Positions 23,401-34,688 of a stretch of DNA of 64,000 bases are shown piece after piece (position 1 is the first letter of the stretch; every line of letters starts with the position of its first letter). A model generated the notes under the pieces. The model was not told where the DNA came from, made no database searches, and saw nothing but the letters and a program-made list of their open reading frames with translations. The translations under genes and the position numbers were made by a program. The stretch comes from Balamuthia mandrillaris (taxonomy: Eukaryota; Discosea; Longamoebia; Balamuthiidae): assembly GCA_031835245.1 (NCBI GenBank), contig JAVKOQ010000003.1:199501-263500 (forward strand), given 5' to 3'.

Positions 23401-25793
23401 TCTTGGGTTGCACCAAGTCTACATGACCCGTTAATTGATGGTACTCGTTGCGAATGACTTCAATCAGGGACTCTATCTCCTTCAACCGATGATTGCGTGA
23501 CTCCAGCATTTTTTGCCAAAGCATATCATTCATCCGTTCGCTGCGGCTCTGTTCAGCCTCCAGTTGCATTGTCATCATCAGCCGTTTCTTCATGGAGCCG
23601 CCCACATGCTTTGCCATCAATCCTTGCTTATTACTCGTAGATGTGGTTATATCGAAGCTACTCTCTTGGGCTTGACTTTTGAGAATGGATTCCTTTTCGG
23701 CCACCAGCTCATCCAACATTGCCACAACAGAATCCACTTCCGGTCTAAGCTTGCCAGTGCTTTGCAATATTTGCTCGAGTTTGCTTGCAACCTAAGGAAT
23801 ACAGCTTTTGTTAACTTTGTGCACCTTACATACAGTCAGCAAAGAAGAAGAACTACGAACTGAAGGAATGCAGGAAGCCATCTTACTATCAGCAAGAAGA
23901 AAGATTTCAGGAAAGAGAGCAACCAAGTGATGGCCAAAGGAAACAGTCCCGTCGCAAGTTAGGTTTCGCAGACTGGTAACGAACACTTGCATCACGTATT
24001 GTTTGTCTATGCCCTCTCGCCAAAGCCACACAAAAGAAGGTGATGAAGCATTTGTCTCAGTCGCATTCGAGGATGTGCCCTCCTCTTCTTCCTTTCCTTC
24101 TTTCATTCGCTTGTTGCTATCGTTGATGGTGGCTATGCCCATCATTTTAAGAAATGGCAGAAAAGTCTTCCGATAAAGTTTCAGAATATCTTTGAGAATC
24201 TCGTTCTTAGTGGGAGGATTGCTTTGTTTTGTGCTTCGATTCCTCTTATCCACCAATACAGCAAATGCCTCTACCACTTTTGTGATGTTCCATGTGCCTT
24301 CCTCCTCCTCACCCGTGCTTTCCTCGAGTGAAGCTCTCGAGGGAGATGGTGAGGAAGGATCGAAGAGAGGAGGCTTTGGTGTGACTTGAAGAAGGCGTCG
24401 CTCCCTCTGCTCTGCACTCTCAAAAAATGTGGCCTCTATCTTGTCGATGGCAGAAGATATCTGTGGCTGTGCGAAGAACAGCTCAACGGCTTCGGGCAAA
24501 GCGCTGATGCCCGCATCGTTATTACCACTGTGCTCGGCTTCTTCATCACCAATGAGCCCACGTAGGTCTCTTGCTTGGATAACTTCGCCTTCATCATCCT
24601 CTTCCTCTTCTTCCTCATATCTACAAGTCTTCTTCTCTTCCTCGGATGCTTCGTGTTCGTCTTCCTCCTCTTCGTCTTCCTCCTCCTCCTCATTCCCAGC
24701 ATCATCCTCATCCTCTATTAAGCCTAATGCACTCCCATCCACAACATCCCCTTCGTCCGTGTCCTGATGCGTGTTTTCTTCTGCAGACTCACTCGTCGAG
24801 CCACTACCTCGAATGTTGAAGTTGCGGTACAGATGAAGAGTATAATGCGCCCATACGAAACGATACCTTCATGTAAATGTGTTTTAGTCTAAAAAGCTCT
24901 TAAGAGAGAGAGAGAGAGAGAGAGAGCACAGAGAGCGAGAGTGCACCATAGCTCCAGTATCAGAGCCGCAAACCCAACACGAAGATATTCCTTATAGGAA
25001 GAACATGAAGCGTAGTTAAACCAGCTGCGTGCCGTCTTGACCCACCAAAGCTCCCGCTGATACTGCATGTAGTCTATGTTGCGTGTATTCCTCCATGCCT
25101 CCTCCTCATAGAGCCCGAGTATGCGGTCCACTATTGTGAACTTTCTCCAGTTGCTCTTGTGTGTGAATGCCAGTTAGAAAGAGAAAGAGAGAAGGCAACA
25201 GAAGAAGAAGAAGAAGAAGAAGAAGAAGAAGAAGAAGAAGAAGAAGAAGAAGAAGAAGAAGGAGCGAAGAAGAACAGTAAAGTGCAAAGAGTGACGAGAA
25301 AGAATACCTGCAGCAGCTCCGGTTGGTTGACGGCTTGTTCTATCTTTTGCCACTGCTCCATGTAGAACAGAATGGCCTCCGGACCCAGCGCCTCCTCCTC
25401 CACCGGCGAGCTCTCCCTTTGGATGGCGGCGAGCCAGCGGAGGTACTCCTCCCTCCGCAGCGAGAAGGGCTCGGCGCGCTCAAAGCCAAAGTCCTCGTTT
25501 ATAAGGCCCTCCAGGAACTGGCCCAGGCGGGAGTACTGCAGCATGTAGGCCACTGGAGGGCTCTGCAGAAAGAAAGTAAAGGGCTCGAGCTCGGCGAGAG
25601 AGACGGTCTTTCTTCGCTTTTGTTGTTTCGTGTTCGCTTTGGCTTTGCCTCGTTGTTGTTGTTGCGGTGGTGGTGGTTGAGCTTCATCCTTCTTTTCTGG
25701 GAGGTGTTTTTGTGAGAAAGAGTGCTCGGGAGGAGGATCTTCCTCACGGCCCCGTTTCTGGCCACGGCTCAAGTCGGTCCCTGTTTCTTCCAT
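20414..25793 (-). CDS. Large unidentified nuclear-type protein
   Basis: No family was recognised. The exons join in frame from an ATG at 25793 to a TGA at 20414, giving a product well over 1000 residues. The N-terminus is basic with NLS-like KQQKRRK. A globular helical region follows (FTFFLQSPPVAYMLQYSRLG, SLRREEYLRWLAAIQRE). The next exon is rich in aromatics (RELWWVKTARSWFNYASCSS, and LILELWYRFVWAHYTLHLYR across an intron). Then come a long Glu/Asp-rich stretch near 24500-24740, a coiled-coil-like region (MTMQLEAEQSRSERMNDML), and a C-terminal part with HEWLPWSLEARGRLLEEN and NLFWRFIQEEEAKEKEKEEA. The acidic tracts and NLS suggest a nuclear scaffold or chromatin-associated protein. Two adjacent genes instead of one remain possible, though splice phases support one. 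Confidence 0.6.
25200..25261. repeat. (GAA)n trinucleotide microsatellite in an intron
   Basis: About 20 copies of GAA on the plus strand (TTC on the sense strand) within the first intron of the unidentified gene at 20414-25793. It lies about 45 nt after the donor. Confidence 0.9.
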
Positions 25794-26254
25794 CCCTCCT
25801 TGCCGGCTCTCTGTGCGTGTCTGCGTTCTGTGTAGACTCTTTTTGTAATTATTTTTCGTAGAATGAATTTCGAATTTTTTTTGGAAAATTTTCAGTGCTT
25901 TTTTTGCTGCGGATCGAATCCGATAGCAAGCAGTTGAGTTTTTTTAAAAAATAGACTTACCTGGCTTGGGATCGAAGCGCGTTGAGAACAATCATTTTTT
26001 TTTGTTATTCGGTGACGTCACCACAAACACCAAACACGAAAAGTCCGAAAAAAGAAAGAGAGAGAAGCCAAGAAGACGAGGCCTTTCTCTTCTCCTCTTG
26101 GTTTTTTTTTTTGGGGGGTTTTCTTCTTGCAACGAAAAGAGAGCAAAAGGTTCCTGTTGTTTCCTCCATCTTTTTTTTTTTTGCTTCATTTTTTTTTTGA
26201 AAATTTCTCAAACGTTGTAATCTTTGGATATAAAAATATAGAAAGAAGCCAACG
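25794..26254. other. Divergent promoter region, unidentified gene / patatin gene
   Basis: A 461-bp spacer between two divergent start codons. It contains poly-T stretches and a perfect 12-bp CRE-type palindrome at 26011-26022. No reading frame here looks real. Confidence 0.45.
26011..26022. promoter_or_regulatory. Perfect CRE palindrome GGTGACGTCACC
   Basis: A full cAMP-response-element core (TGACGTCA) extended to a 12-bp palindrome, 218 bp from one start codon and 233 bp from the other in a divergent promoter. bZIP factors bind this core in other eukaryotes; occupancy here is inferred. Confidence 0.45.
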
Positions 26255-27726
26255 ATGAGCTGGTGGAGTTCCATCAAGCAAAAGTTGCCTGATGGGTTGA
26301 GGCAGCTGCCCTCGCAGATTTATGGAGACCCGGCGGCCACACGGCAGCCTCGCATGCAGGGAACCATTGAGCTCTCCACAACCTTTTCCAGTCGCAGTCA
26401 TCTTTGGGAGGAGCATGGTTCGCTTCTTTCTTCTCTTCTCCCTTCTATGCTTCTCTTCTGTTCCCTCTGTCTCCCTTTCTCTCTCTCCCTCTTTGCTTCT
26501 CTCTCTTCTTGCTCTGCGTCGTTCTCTCCATGCGTCTTTCTCTTTTCGCCTCTCTCTGCTCTTCTGGCTGTTTCTTTCTCAACTCATCCACCACTCCAAA
26601 ACGCAAAAAAAAAAGATGGTTATACGTTTGACGAAGTGGACGAAGAAACGGTGGAAATAACGGAAACAAAGAGCACCAACGGCCAACAACAGCATCGACC
26701 CAGAAGGGTTTCCTCACTTCAACCGTCCTCCTCCGATTCCCAAAACTTGGACAGCTCTATATCCTTTCTTCTTTTCCTCCATCTTGCTTCTCTCTCTCTC
26801 TCTCTCCTCACTTTTTTGTTCCTTAACCTTTGGAATGAACGCTCCGTTGATGGAAGGATGGCTGGCCAAGCAAACTATTCTCAACACATTGCACAATCGC
26901 ACTCCCTTTAAGAACCGTTACTTTATTCTCAAACGGGGCTGCCTTTATTATTACGCCGTTGTAGCCGAGGTACTCTTCCTTTCTTAGCTCTCACAGTTTC
27001 TCTTTTTTTTGTTCTCTTTGTCTCTTGTTGTTTCTCTCTTGGTGTGTCCTTCTTGCTTGCTTGCGTTTCTTTCTTCATCGATTCTATGCTCCTCTCTCTT
27101 AACATCATTTTTTTGTTTTGTTTTGTTTTAAATACAGACAACGATTACGTTGGATGACTTCATGGTTTGCAGGGAAGAGAGCTTATTACCTGTGAATCTT
27201 GGGACAGAGGGCATCGGCTACTTGCTCACGCTGATCTTAGGCAAAGGAGACGATTCTCCTATACCCTCGGCCAAGGGCACCTCCTCTACTTCCTCCTCTT
27301 CCTCCTCTTCTCCTGCTACTAGCACCATTTCAAGTCCATTACAATCGCCTTCTCCTGCTCTCAGCGACCGGAGAAAAACATCTTCCACAGCACCTTCAGC
27401 AACCTCCATTGCACAAACCACAGAACCAGCAAAGCTGTTTTTTGCATTTCATACAGAAACGGAGCGGAATGCATGGCTTTCTGTGCTAACTGATGTGGAA
27501 CACGGGGATGAGACTAAGGTTTTATTCATTTTCTTCCACTTCTCTCTCTCTCCTCGGTCTCTCTCTCTTCCTTTCTTTCTCTCATTTACAGTGGTTTTTT
27601 GTTTCCAGGAAATGAAAGGGTGGGTGCTGAGCAGAGAAGGAGAGGGAAGAATATGGAGGCCACACTATCTTACCCTTAAAGGCACCAAATTAGAGTATCA
27701 CCGCAGAGATCGAAAGGTTTGTTCTT

Positions 27727-27771
<45 letters not shown>

Positions 27772-29934
27772 GTTCATAATAAACAACGATTGTCTATTAA
27801 AATAGGGTTACTTTCCTTTAACGGGCTGTGAAGTTTGGTCCAATGATGGCTTTTCTTTTAGCATACGTGCTCCCAACGGCAAAATACTGAGCATCAACAC
27901 CGCCACGCAAGAAATAAGAGATGAATGGATGGTTAAGCTGGAGCAAGTTATTGCCTATCTTGAAAAGAAGGACACGAGCGACGTGCACTCCAAAATTAGT
28001 GGCCAGAACATCTCCTATGCTGAAGAACGTACGTCAATCCGTCTTCATTCCTGCTTGGTTCTGTAACTTTTATTTTGTGTGTTGTTCCTTTTTTTCTTCT
28101 CTCTCTCTCTCTCTCTCTCTCATATTATTATTTATGTTTCCTTTGGATGAAACGTATTCAAACTTGTTTATTGCAGTGTTAGAATATACCAATCGAGTAA
28201 AAGATTACTTGGAGCACGAACGACTGCAAGTGGAAGCTCGCATACGGCATAACATAGAACACGACATAAAGCCCCCTTTGCAAGGCTCAGATGGCATATA
28301 TCGCATTATCAGTTTAGACGGCGGTGGCATGCGAGGCGTACGTTGTTTAACTTCGTCTCTCCTCTCTCTCTCTCTCTCTCTCTCGCATTGTGCATACTTT
28401 TTTTGTTTAAGTGCGAAATATAACGAAAAACAAACAGGTAATGAACTGCATAATACTGGATAGATTGTTGAAAGTATTTCCAGATCTGTTGTCTCGAGTG
28501 AACATGTTTGTAGGAACTTCCAATGGAGGTACCTGTTTACTTTTTTGAACTGTTTCTTTTTGACTATCCTATTGTTTGCATTAACTTGCAACTATCAAAA
28601 AAAGGCATGCTCGCAATGGCATTTGCCTTTGGCTACAGCCCGGCCGTATGTAGGTCCGTCTTGGAGCTCTCTGGCCGTCATGTCTTCAAACGAGAGGGGT
28701 CAGCCGCTGGTTACGGCATCAAAACTGCCAAGTTCTCCAGCGCTCCTCTCGAGATCCTCTGCAGAGAGATTTATGGCAAACATACCCTCTCCAATTGCTT
28801 CACTCACGTGCTTTTGCCTTCTCTCCTGTTGGATAATGGCTCTGCTGTGCCAATGAAACGCTCTTGTGAGACGCGATACTATCACAACCTTCCGAGAAAA
28901 GCCAGAAGGAGTGGTAGCCAAAGCGTCAGCAACAGAAAAGTGCGAGCGGTGAGCGTGACGGTGAATGGAGAGGAGAGGACGAACATTGTGAACACAGTCC
29001 GAGTCTCTGTTGGCGATTCGGCTCGCTATCCTTATCAAAGTTATTCTTCAACAACTTCATCGGTCGAAGGAGAAGAACGAGTTGCAACATTATCTTCATC
29101 CGAGGACGAACTTTCGACAAATCGTGAAGAAGAAAAAGAGCGGAGAGGCGAAGAAATAACAAGTTTAGAGAACAACAGCGAAACCACAAAAGAACAAAAC
29201 GAAAAAGAAGCGAAAGATTCTTCTGAAGAAAACGGCCCAACTGAAGAATCGCCCAACAATAACAAGTGCAAAAAAGCAAATGAAGATGAAGAAGAGATGG
29301 AAGAAGAATATAATCCGATGATCAACGAGCTTGCTTCTGATGTTGTTCTTCGAACAGCGGCGGCGCCCACTTACTTTCCGAGCTTTCAGCAACACGTCGA
29401 TGGCGGCATGTTTGCCCACGACCCAGCCAGCGCTGCACTGACGTATGCCATTAGTCCCAATTACTTGGCCAAAAACTTGAAGGACGTTCGTCTTTTGTCT
29501 TTTGGCACTGGTTTGTTTGTTTCTTTTCTTGTCGTTTGTTTTCTTCTTCCTTCTCTCCTTCTCTGCTCTCTGCTCTCTGCTCTCTGTTCTCTCGTCGTTT
29601 TCTTTTTTGCTTTCTCACTGTCAACGTCAATAAAGGCAAAGTGAATCACTATTACGAAGATGAGAACCACGACTGGGGCTACGTGCAATGGGTGCCCAAG
29701 CTAACCAACCTCCTCTGGGACGGCATGATCATGCACTCGGAGAACATCTGCAGGGAGCTCCTGGGAGAGCGATACTATCGCTTCAACCCTGTGTTGGAGA
29801 CGGAGATCGCTCTAGACAATCCGCTCGCCATTCCAGAGTTGGTGGAGACGGCGAAGAAGTTGGATCTGTCGGCACTTGTCGAGTGGATTGGAGAGCAGTT
29901 TTATTCTCCTTCTTCTTCTTCTTCTGCCACTTAA
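26255..29934 (+). CDS. Patatin-like phospholipase with two PH domains
   Basis: A predicted lipid acyl hydrolase recruited to phosphoinositide-containing membranes. After a short N-terminal region there are two PH-type domains: PLMEGWLAKQ...FKNRYFILKRGCLYYY to ETERNAWLSVL, and EMKGWVLSREGEGRIWRPHY to DEWMVKLEQVI. The patatin domain follows, with the oxyanion loop SLDGGGMRG, the nucleophile elbow GTSNGG (Ser) and the catalytic Asp in VDGGMFAHDPA. A long acidic insertion (about 29070-29320) lies between elbow and Asp. The last exon ends SSSSSAT with a TAA at 29932. Most introns are GT-AG and CT-rich. The intron at 26759-26840 has AT-AC borders and is described separately. The protein is cytosolic by lack of a signal peptide. 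Confidence 0.88.
26759..26840 (+). other. U12-type AT-AC intron in the patatin gene
   Basis: The 5' border is ATATCCTTTC, matching the minor-spliceosome donor consensus ATATCCTT. A perfect branch-site consensus TTCCTTAAC lies at 26819-26827, 14 nt before the terminal AC at 26839-26840. The flanking codons join in phase 0 (NLDSS|APLMEGWLAKQ) exactly at the start of the first PH domain. No GT-AG alternative keeps the frame, since no usable AG exists between the CT tract and the PH exon. The intron also contains a short CT repeat at about 26791-26808. Confidence 0.9.
27730..27768 (+). repeat. (CT)n microsatellite in patatin gene intron
   Basis: Sense-strand CT run starting about 12 nt after the GT donor at 27718. 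Similar tracts lie at 28099-28121 (mid-intron) and 28355-28385 (near the donor) in later introns of the same gene. Confidence 0.88.
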
Positions 29935-30023
29935 CCTCAGTTTTGTGTTTTGTTATTTTGTCGCGTTACATACACTTTTCTTTCTCTTCTTTTGTGTTCA
30001 CGTTCTCCCTCCACGCTTTCTTT

Positions 30024-31282
30024 CTATCCAAAGTGTTGCATGTACTCAGAGCCCTGGACCTTCAACTTCAAACACACATTCTCCACTTTCTGCAAGCTCT
30101 GCGCCATCACTTCAATCTTGCTCCCCAAGTCTCCTCCTCTTCCTCCTCCTCGACTTCCTCCTTTTCTTGGCAACCCTTCAAAGCCCTCGTGAATGCTTCG
30201 TATGAACTGACAGAGGGAGAGAATCTCCTCCAAAGCAACCCCTTTGCTGGCCCAACTGACTGCCAACCGCATCAACTCGCCTGTCAGGTCGGCGATCCCC
30301 AAGAGGTAGTCCTCTAGAGTGAGCAGCTCCCCAAAGCCGGAGCGTTGCTTGACTTCATCGTGAGAGATAAGGACAGGACCCTCTTCCACGTATTTGAGAA
30401 AGGAGATTGCTTCCACGTATTCTTGTACTCCTTTTTTTTTAAAGTTGGTGTTAGGAGAAAGAAGAAAGAATAAGAAATAAGAACAAGAAGAAGAACAAGC
30501 ACAAGCACAAGAAGAGGGAAGCGAGCCTAACCAGGGCTAAAAGCACGTTGATACCGCCACCTCTCCTGCGGTTGCAGTCCGCTAACCTCCTCCCTGATCC
30601 GCGCCAACAGCTGGTGCACCCGCTCCAAGTCCTCCTGGGCGCGCTCCACTTTGGCCTCCCTCTCCTCGTCTGCGCGCTGCAGCAGAAAGATGACCCGCTT
30701 GCTGCCTATGGTGACGTCCCTGCTGAGCTTGACGAGGCGCTCGTAGCGGTCGTGGATGTCGTCCAGGTCCTTGGCGTAGCCCCTGAAGCGCTGCATCAGC
30801 TCCCCGTTGGGGTTCACCTGTTTCAGCCGTTGCTGCAGCAGCTCCTCTCTTTTGCTGTTGAACCCTCTCACGTCGAATTCCTCTTCTTCTGCCGCCCCTT
30901 CGTGCTCCTGTTCTCCTTTTCTTCCTCTTCCTCCTCTTCCTCTTCCTCCTCTTCCTCCCCGTCCTCCTCGTCCTCCTCTTCCTCCTCTCCCTCCTCGTCC
31001 TCTGCCCCTACCTTCTGCTTCTTCTTCCGCAAGAGGAGCTGGTTCCTGAGGTTCATCCACCTTTCTCTCTTCGTCCTGTTCGTTTAGCATCATCTTTTGA
31101 ACCTTTTTCCCTCTCAAGTCTTCTTCTTCGTTTTGTTGTGATGCAACCACGTCGCTCTTCTCTGTGGTGGTGTCCGTGCCTGCAGTAACAACCGTACCCT
31201 CTGCTTTTCGTTTCATCAAACCAAAAACTTTTTTCTTTCTTCTCTGTTTTTTTCTGTCCGCAAAAAAACTTCTTGCCGACAT
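30024..31282 (-). CDS. TSNAX: Translin-associated factor X (TRAX) with N-terminal RGG box
   Basis: TRAX pairs with translin in C3PO, an RNase complex acting in small-RNA passenger removal and tRNA processing. Two exons are seen. The second starts after an intron at about 30425-30532 and holds TLEDYLLGIADLTGELMRLAV and SLQKVENVCLKLKVQGSE, both diagnostic of TRAX. The first has helical sequence with DDIHDRYERLVKLSRDVTIG. The region before it is unusual: an N-terminal basic segment (DRKKQRRKKKVF), an acidic linker, and then about 30 residues of RGG/RG repeats (30910-31015). RGG boxes commonly bind RNA. The start ATG at 31282 lies only 110 bp from the divergent AAA gene, and the stop is 90 bp from the convergent patatin gene. 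Confidence 0.88.
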
Positions 31283-31325
31283 ACATTCTTTACATTCTTC
31301 TTACCATTTGTCTAATCAAAATTAT

Positions 31326-31333
31326 TGTCGACA
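31326..31333. promoter_or_regulatory. TGTCGACA palindrome in 110-bp divergent promoter
   Basis: Perfect palindrome lying 44 bp upstream of the TSNAX start and 60 bp upstream of the AAA ATPase start, within a 110-bp shared spacer. Confidence 0.4.
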
Positions 31334-31392
31334 CACACGCTTTGAATTCTTTTCATTTCTAACAATTTTTGCATAGCTTAGAAAGAAGAAAG

Positions 31393-31791
31393 ATGAAGCG
31401 CGTTAGGGTGCTGTCAGGCGAGGCCTCTTCTCTCCTGCGGGGCAACGACCGCGCCGAGTTGCCGCCTCATCTGTTCAAAGACCTAAACTTTCTTCCCTTC
31501 CAATCGCTACAAGTCTGTTCTTCTTCTGAGGAAGCCAAGCCAATTTGTTGTTGTTGCGAAGCGGCCATCGACGAAACGTTGCCATCGGATACGATTCGCC
31601 TCACTCCGCTCTTATGGGAGGCGCTTGGGTCTCCATCTTACCTCTGGATCAAACCTTTTCCTCCCTTTGCGTTGTCTTCTTCAAATGGTTTCTCTCCTCT
31701 TCTTTCTGCTCCCTGCTCTCTGCTCCCTGCTCCCTGCTCTCTGCTCTCTGCTCTCTGCTCTCTGCTCTCTGCTCTCTGCTCTCTGCTCTCT

Positions 31792-31867
<76 letters not shown>

Positions 31868-34688
31868 TGCTCTCTGCTCTCGTTCTTGTCGTTGCTTTCT
31901 TTCTTTCTTGTCGTTTCTTTCTTTCTTTCGTTCTTTCTTCTCATCTTTCTCATCTTGCTTCTCTTCTCTTCTTCACCAGTGGAAAGAGTAACGGTGGTTG
32001 TGACCACCACCACAACAAGAAGAGCCAACCTGGGCAGCTTCTTCCAGGAGGACCAGGCGCTGAGGGCCACGCTGGGCCACGCCATCCAACGTAAGATGAC
32101 GAGAGCGAGCGGGGGCCTTGTGGCCAAAGGGCTTGTCTTTGTGGTGTCGCTCTTGGGCCAGGTCTTCTTGTGTCGTGTGGCCGACATCAAAGCTTCTCCG
32201 CAAGAAGAAGAGGAAGGTGCAAAGGGTTGGAGGAAAGCGAGCGCAGCCACGACAAGGTGGAAAGTGGTCGTGGAGAACTCGCTGCAGGCCGAAGGTGGAG
32301 GGAGGGAAGGAAGACGCCCGGAGGAGAGAGTTGTGGTGGCTGGTCTTGCTGCTGAAGAAACTGAACTTCGTAGATTAATAGGTTTGTTTTATTCTTTCTC
32401 CTCTCTTCATTCTTCTTGCTTCTTTCTTCTGCTCGCCGCTCTAAAACCATCATATTCGTCGCACTTGCTTTCTTTCTTTTAGGGCTATCGCTGACCCCAT
32501 GGAGAATTGCATCCCAACAAACTCCGACAATAACGACATCCACATCAAAGAAGTTCCAACCAAGCCGAGGTATCCTAGTGAGCGGCCCCTCTGGTACCGG
32601 CAAGTCTCGGTTAGTGCATAAGGTGGCTGCCACATTTCATCCTCCTTTCAACGCCATTGTGGAGCTTTCTGCTATGGAGATACTCTCCTCGCCTTCATCT
32701 GTATCTCGAGAATCACTTCGAAGCAACAAACCTGCATTGCTTATCCTTCGAGACATGAACACCTTAACTTCTTCTAACAACGACAAGAGCTCAGCAACAT
32801 CGTCGTCATCATTGTCTTCCGCAAAACGAGAGGCCATCACTCGATTGCTCGAGTTTATGGAGGACGAGGCGACGATGGAGGGAGCATGTATCATAGGAAT
32901 ATTGACAACGGATGAAGCAAGCGATTCTTCTTCGCTGCCTCCATCGCTGAGGCAAGCAGGACGCTTCGAGTATGAGCTACGACTCTCGGCTCCTGATGCT
33001 GCTCAACGCCAAGATATTTTGGAGCTTTTATTGAAAGATGTTCCAGTTAGCTTTAAATCAGGAGAAGAAGTAGAAGAACACTACCAACGCAAGGAGGTGT
33101 CTCGTGAATTAAGTAAGGTACCAGATTCTTTGCTCCTTCTCTTCTATTTCCTTCGTTTTCTTTGTTTGAGGAGAGAGGATGAATAACCACTGACCATCAT
33201 CTTGAAGATTACAACAGGATACGTAGGTAGAGACCTTAAAAAGCTGTGCAGGCAAGCCACTCTGCGAGCCATCATCAAAGCTGATAGACAAAAGCTCAAA
33301 TCAACACATCACCACAACAATAACTCAACTAAAATTACGAAGAGAGATGGGCTGGAAATGGTCAGTTGGGACGATTTTAGGGAGGCGCTTCACGCCGTAC
33401 AGCCCTCTCAAATGTTCGAGTTTCACACAAAGTTGCCTCAAGTTTCTTGGGATGATATCGGAGGGTAAGGCTTTCTCCTCTCACCCTCTCTGTCTCTTTC
33501 TCTCTCGCTTTCTCTCTTTGCGACTTTATTTTGACCTTCGCTTTTAAATAAACAACAGTTGCAAAGAGGTAAGACAGAAATTCGAAGAATACATAGAGTG
33601 GTCGCGTTCGGAACGTTTTAAGAGGTTGGGCGCGCAATCCTCTGGCGGTGTGCTTCTCTACGGTCCTCCTGGCAATGGAAAGACTTTGTGCGTCCACGCC
33701 ATGGCTGCCCAATACCGTCTCAACTTTATATCCGTTAAAGGGTCTCCTTCTCTGTTCTCTCTTGTTTCCCTTTTGCGCTTTTCTTTCCTATCCATTCTAT
33801 TAGCTTCTCTGCTCATCTCTTCTATTTCTTTGCTTCTCGCTTATGGTTTTAGGCCGGAAATGTTTTCAAAGTATTTTGGTGAGACCGAGGCCTTGATAAG
33901 AAGGCTATTTGCTCGAGCAAGACAAGCAGCGCCCTGCATTTTGTTCTTTGATGAAATAGATGCTATTGGGGCGATGCGAGATGATGGTTCCTACCTATGC
34001 TTTCTTTCTTTCGCTAGCACTATGACTCTAATGGGCCAACCTCGCTCAATTGCTTTTCATCAATGTGATACAGATGGCATTGGAGGATTGCATCAAAGAG
34101 TGCTCAGCCAAATGCTAAACGAGATGGATGGAGTGCAAGCCAAGAAGGATGTCTTTGTGGTTGGTTGCACTAACCGCCCTGCATCTCTTGATAGCGCTCT
34201 TCTTCGCCCTGGTTTGTCTTCCTTCTTTCTTCTTTTTCTTCTTGTTTTAACTTTGGCAACGACAACACAAAAGGACGATTCGATTGTTTGTTGTATGTTG
34301 GTCCTCCAGAGGAAGAAGCTAGAGCGGAGCTCCTTCGCATTCAAGCCAGAAAGATTCCTTTCCATCTCGGTGATGAACGCGAGACTATCCTGGAGCAATG
34401 GGCCAAACTCACCGAGGGCCTCTCCGCTGCTGAACTTATTTCTGTTTGTAGGTTCGTTGTGCTCCTCTCTTCGCTCTCTTTGCTTCTCCTTGACGTTGTA
34501 AACAAACAAACCAAAATAGAGATGCAGCATTGGTAGCGCTGAAAGAAAGCGAAGAAGCCAAAACAGTCACAGATGGCCACTTTCGGGAAGCCTTGGCAAG
34601 CTTCGCACAGAGAGGCGGCGTGCGAAGCGTTACCAAAGCCAATCTCGCCTACTACGAACGCTTTCGTGCTGCTCAACAACAATCCTAA
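31393..34688 (+). CDS. AFG2-like (SPATA5/SPATA5L1 type) tandem AAA+ ATPase
   Basis: Cdc48-related ATPases of this group release shuttling factors from pre-60S ribosomes. The N-domain starts MKRVRVLSGEASSLLRG. D1 has Walker A GPSGTGKS but a degraded Walker B: LLILRDMNTL stands where hhhhDE is expected. D2 is intact, with GPPGNGKT, ILFFDEIDAIG, the sensor CTNRP and RPGRFD arginine-finger region, followed by a C-terminal helical lid. The protein ends AAQQQS with a TAA at 34686. The first intron carries a heptamer repeat array (31706-31882), and several others are pyrimidine-rich. Assignment within the Cdc48/AFG2 group is based on the tandem AAA layout and D2 sequence; PEX1 or NVL are less likely. 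The next gene is convergent, 85 bp away. Confidence 0.8.
31706..31882 (+). repeat. Heptamer minisatellite (CTCTCTG)n / (CTCTCCG)n
   Basis: About 25 tandem 7-bp units inside the first intron of the AAA ATPase gene, organised in blocks: CTCTCTG-type units, then a homogeneous run of CTCTCCG, then CTCTCTG again. A short array of the same CTCTCTG unit is in a patatin intron at about 29560-29590. Confidence 0.88.
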
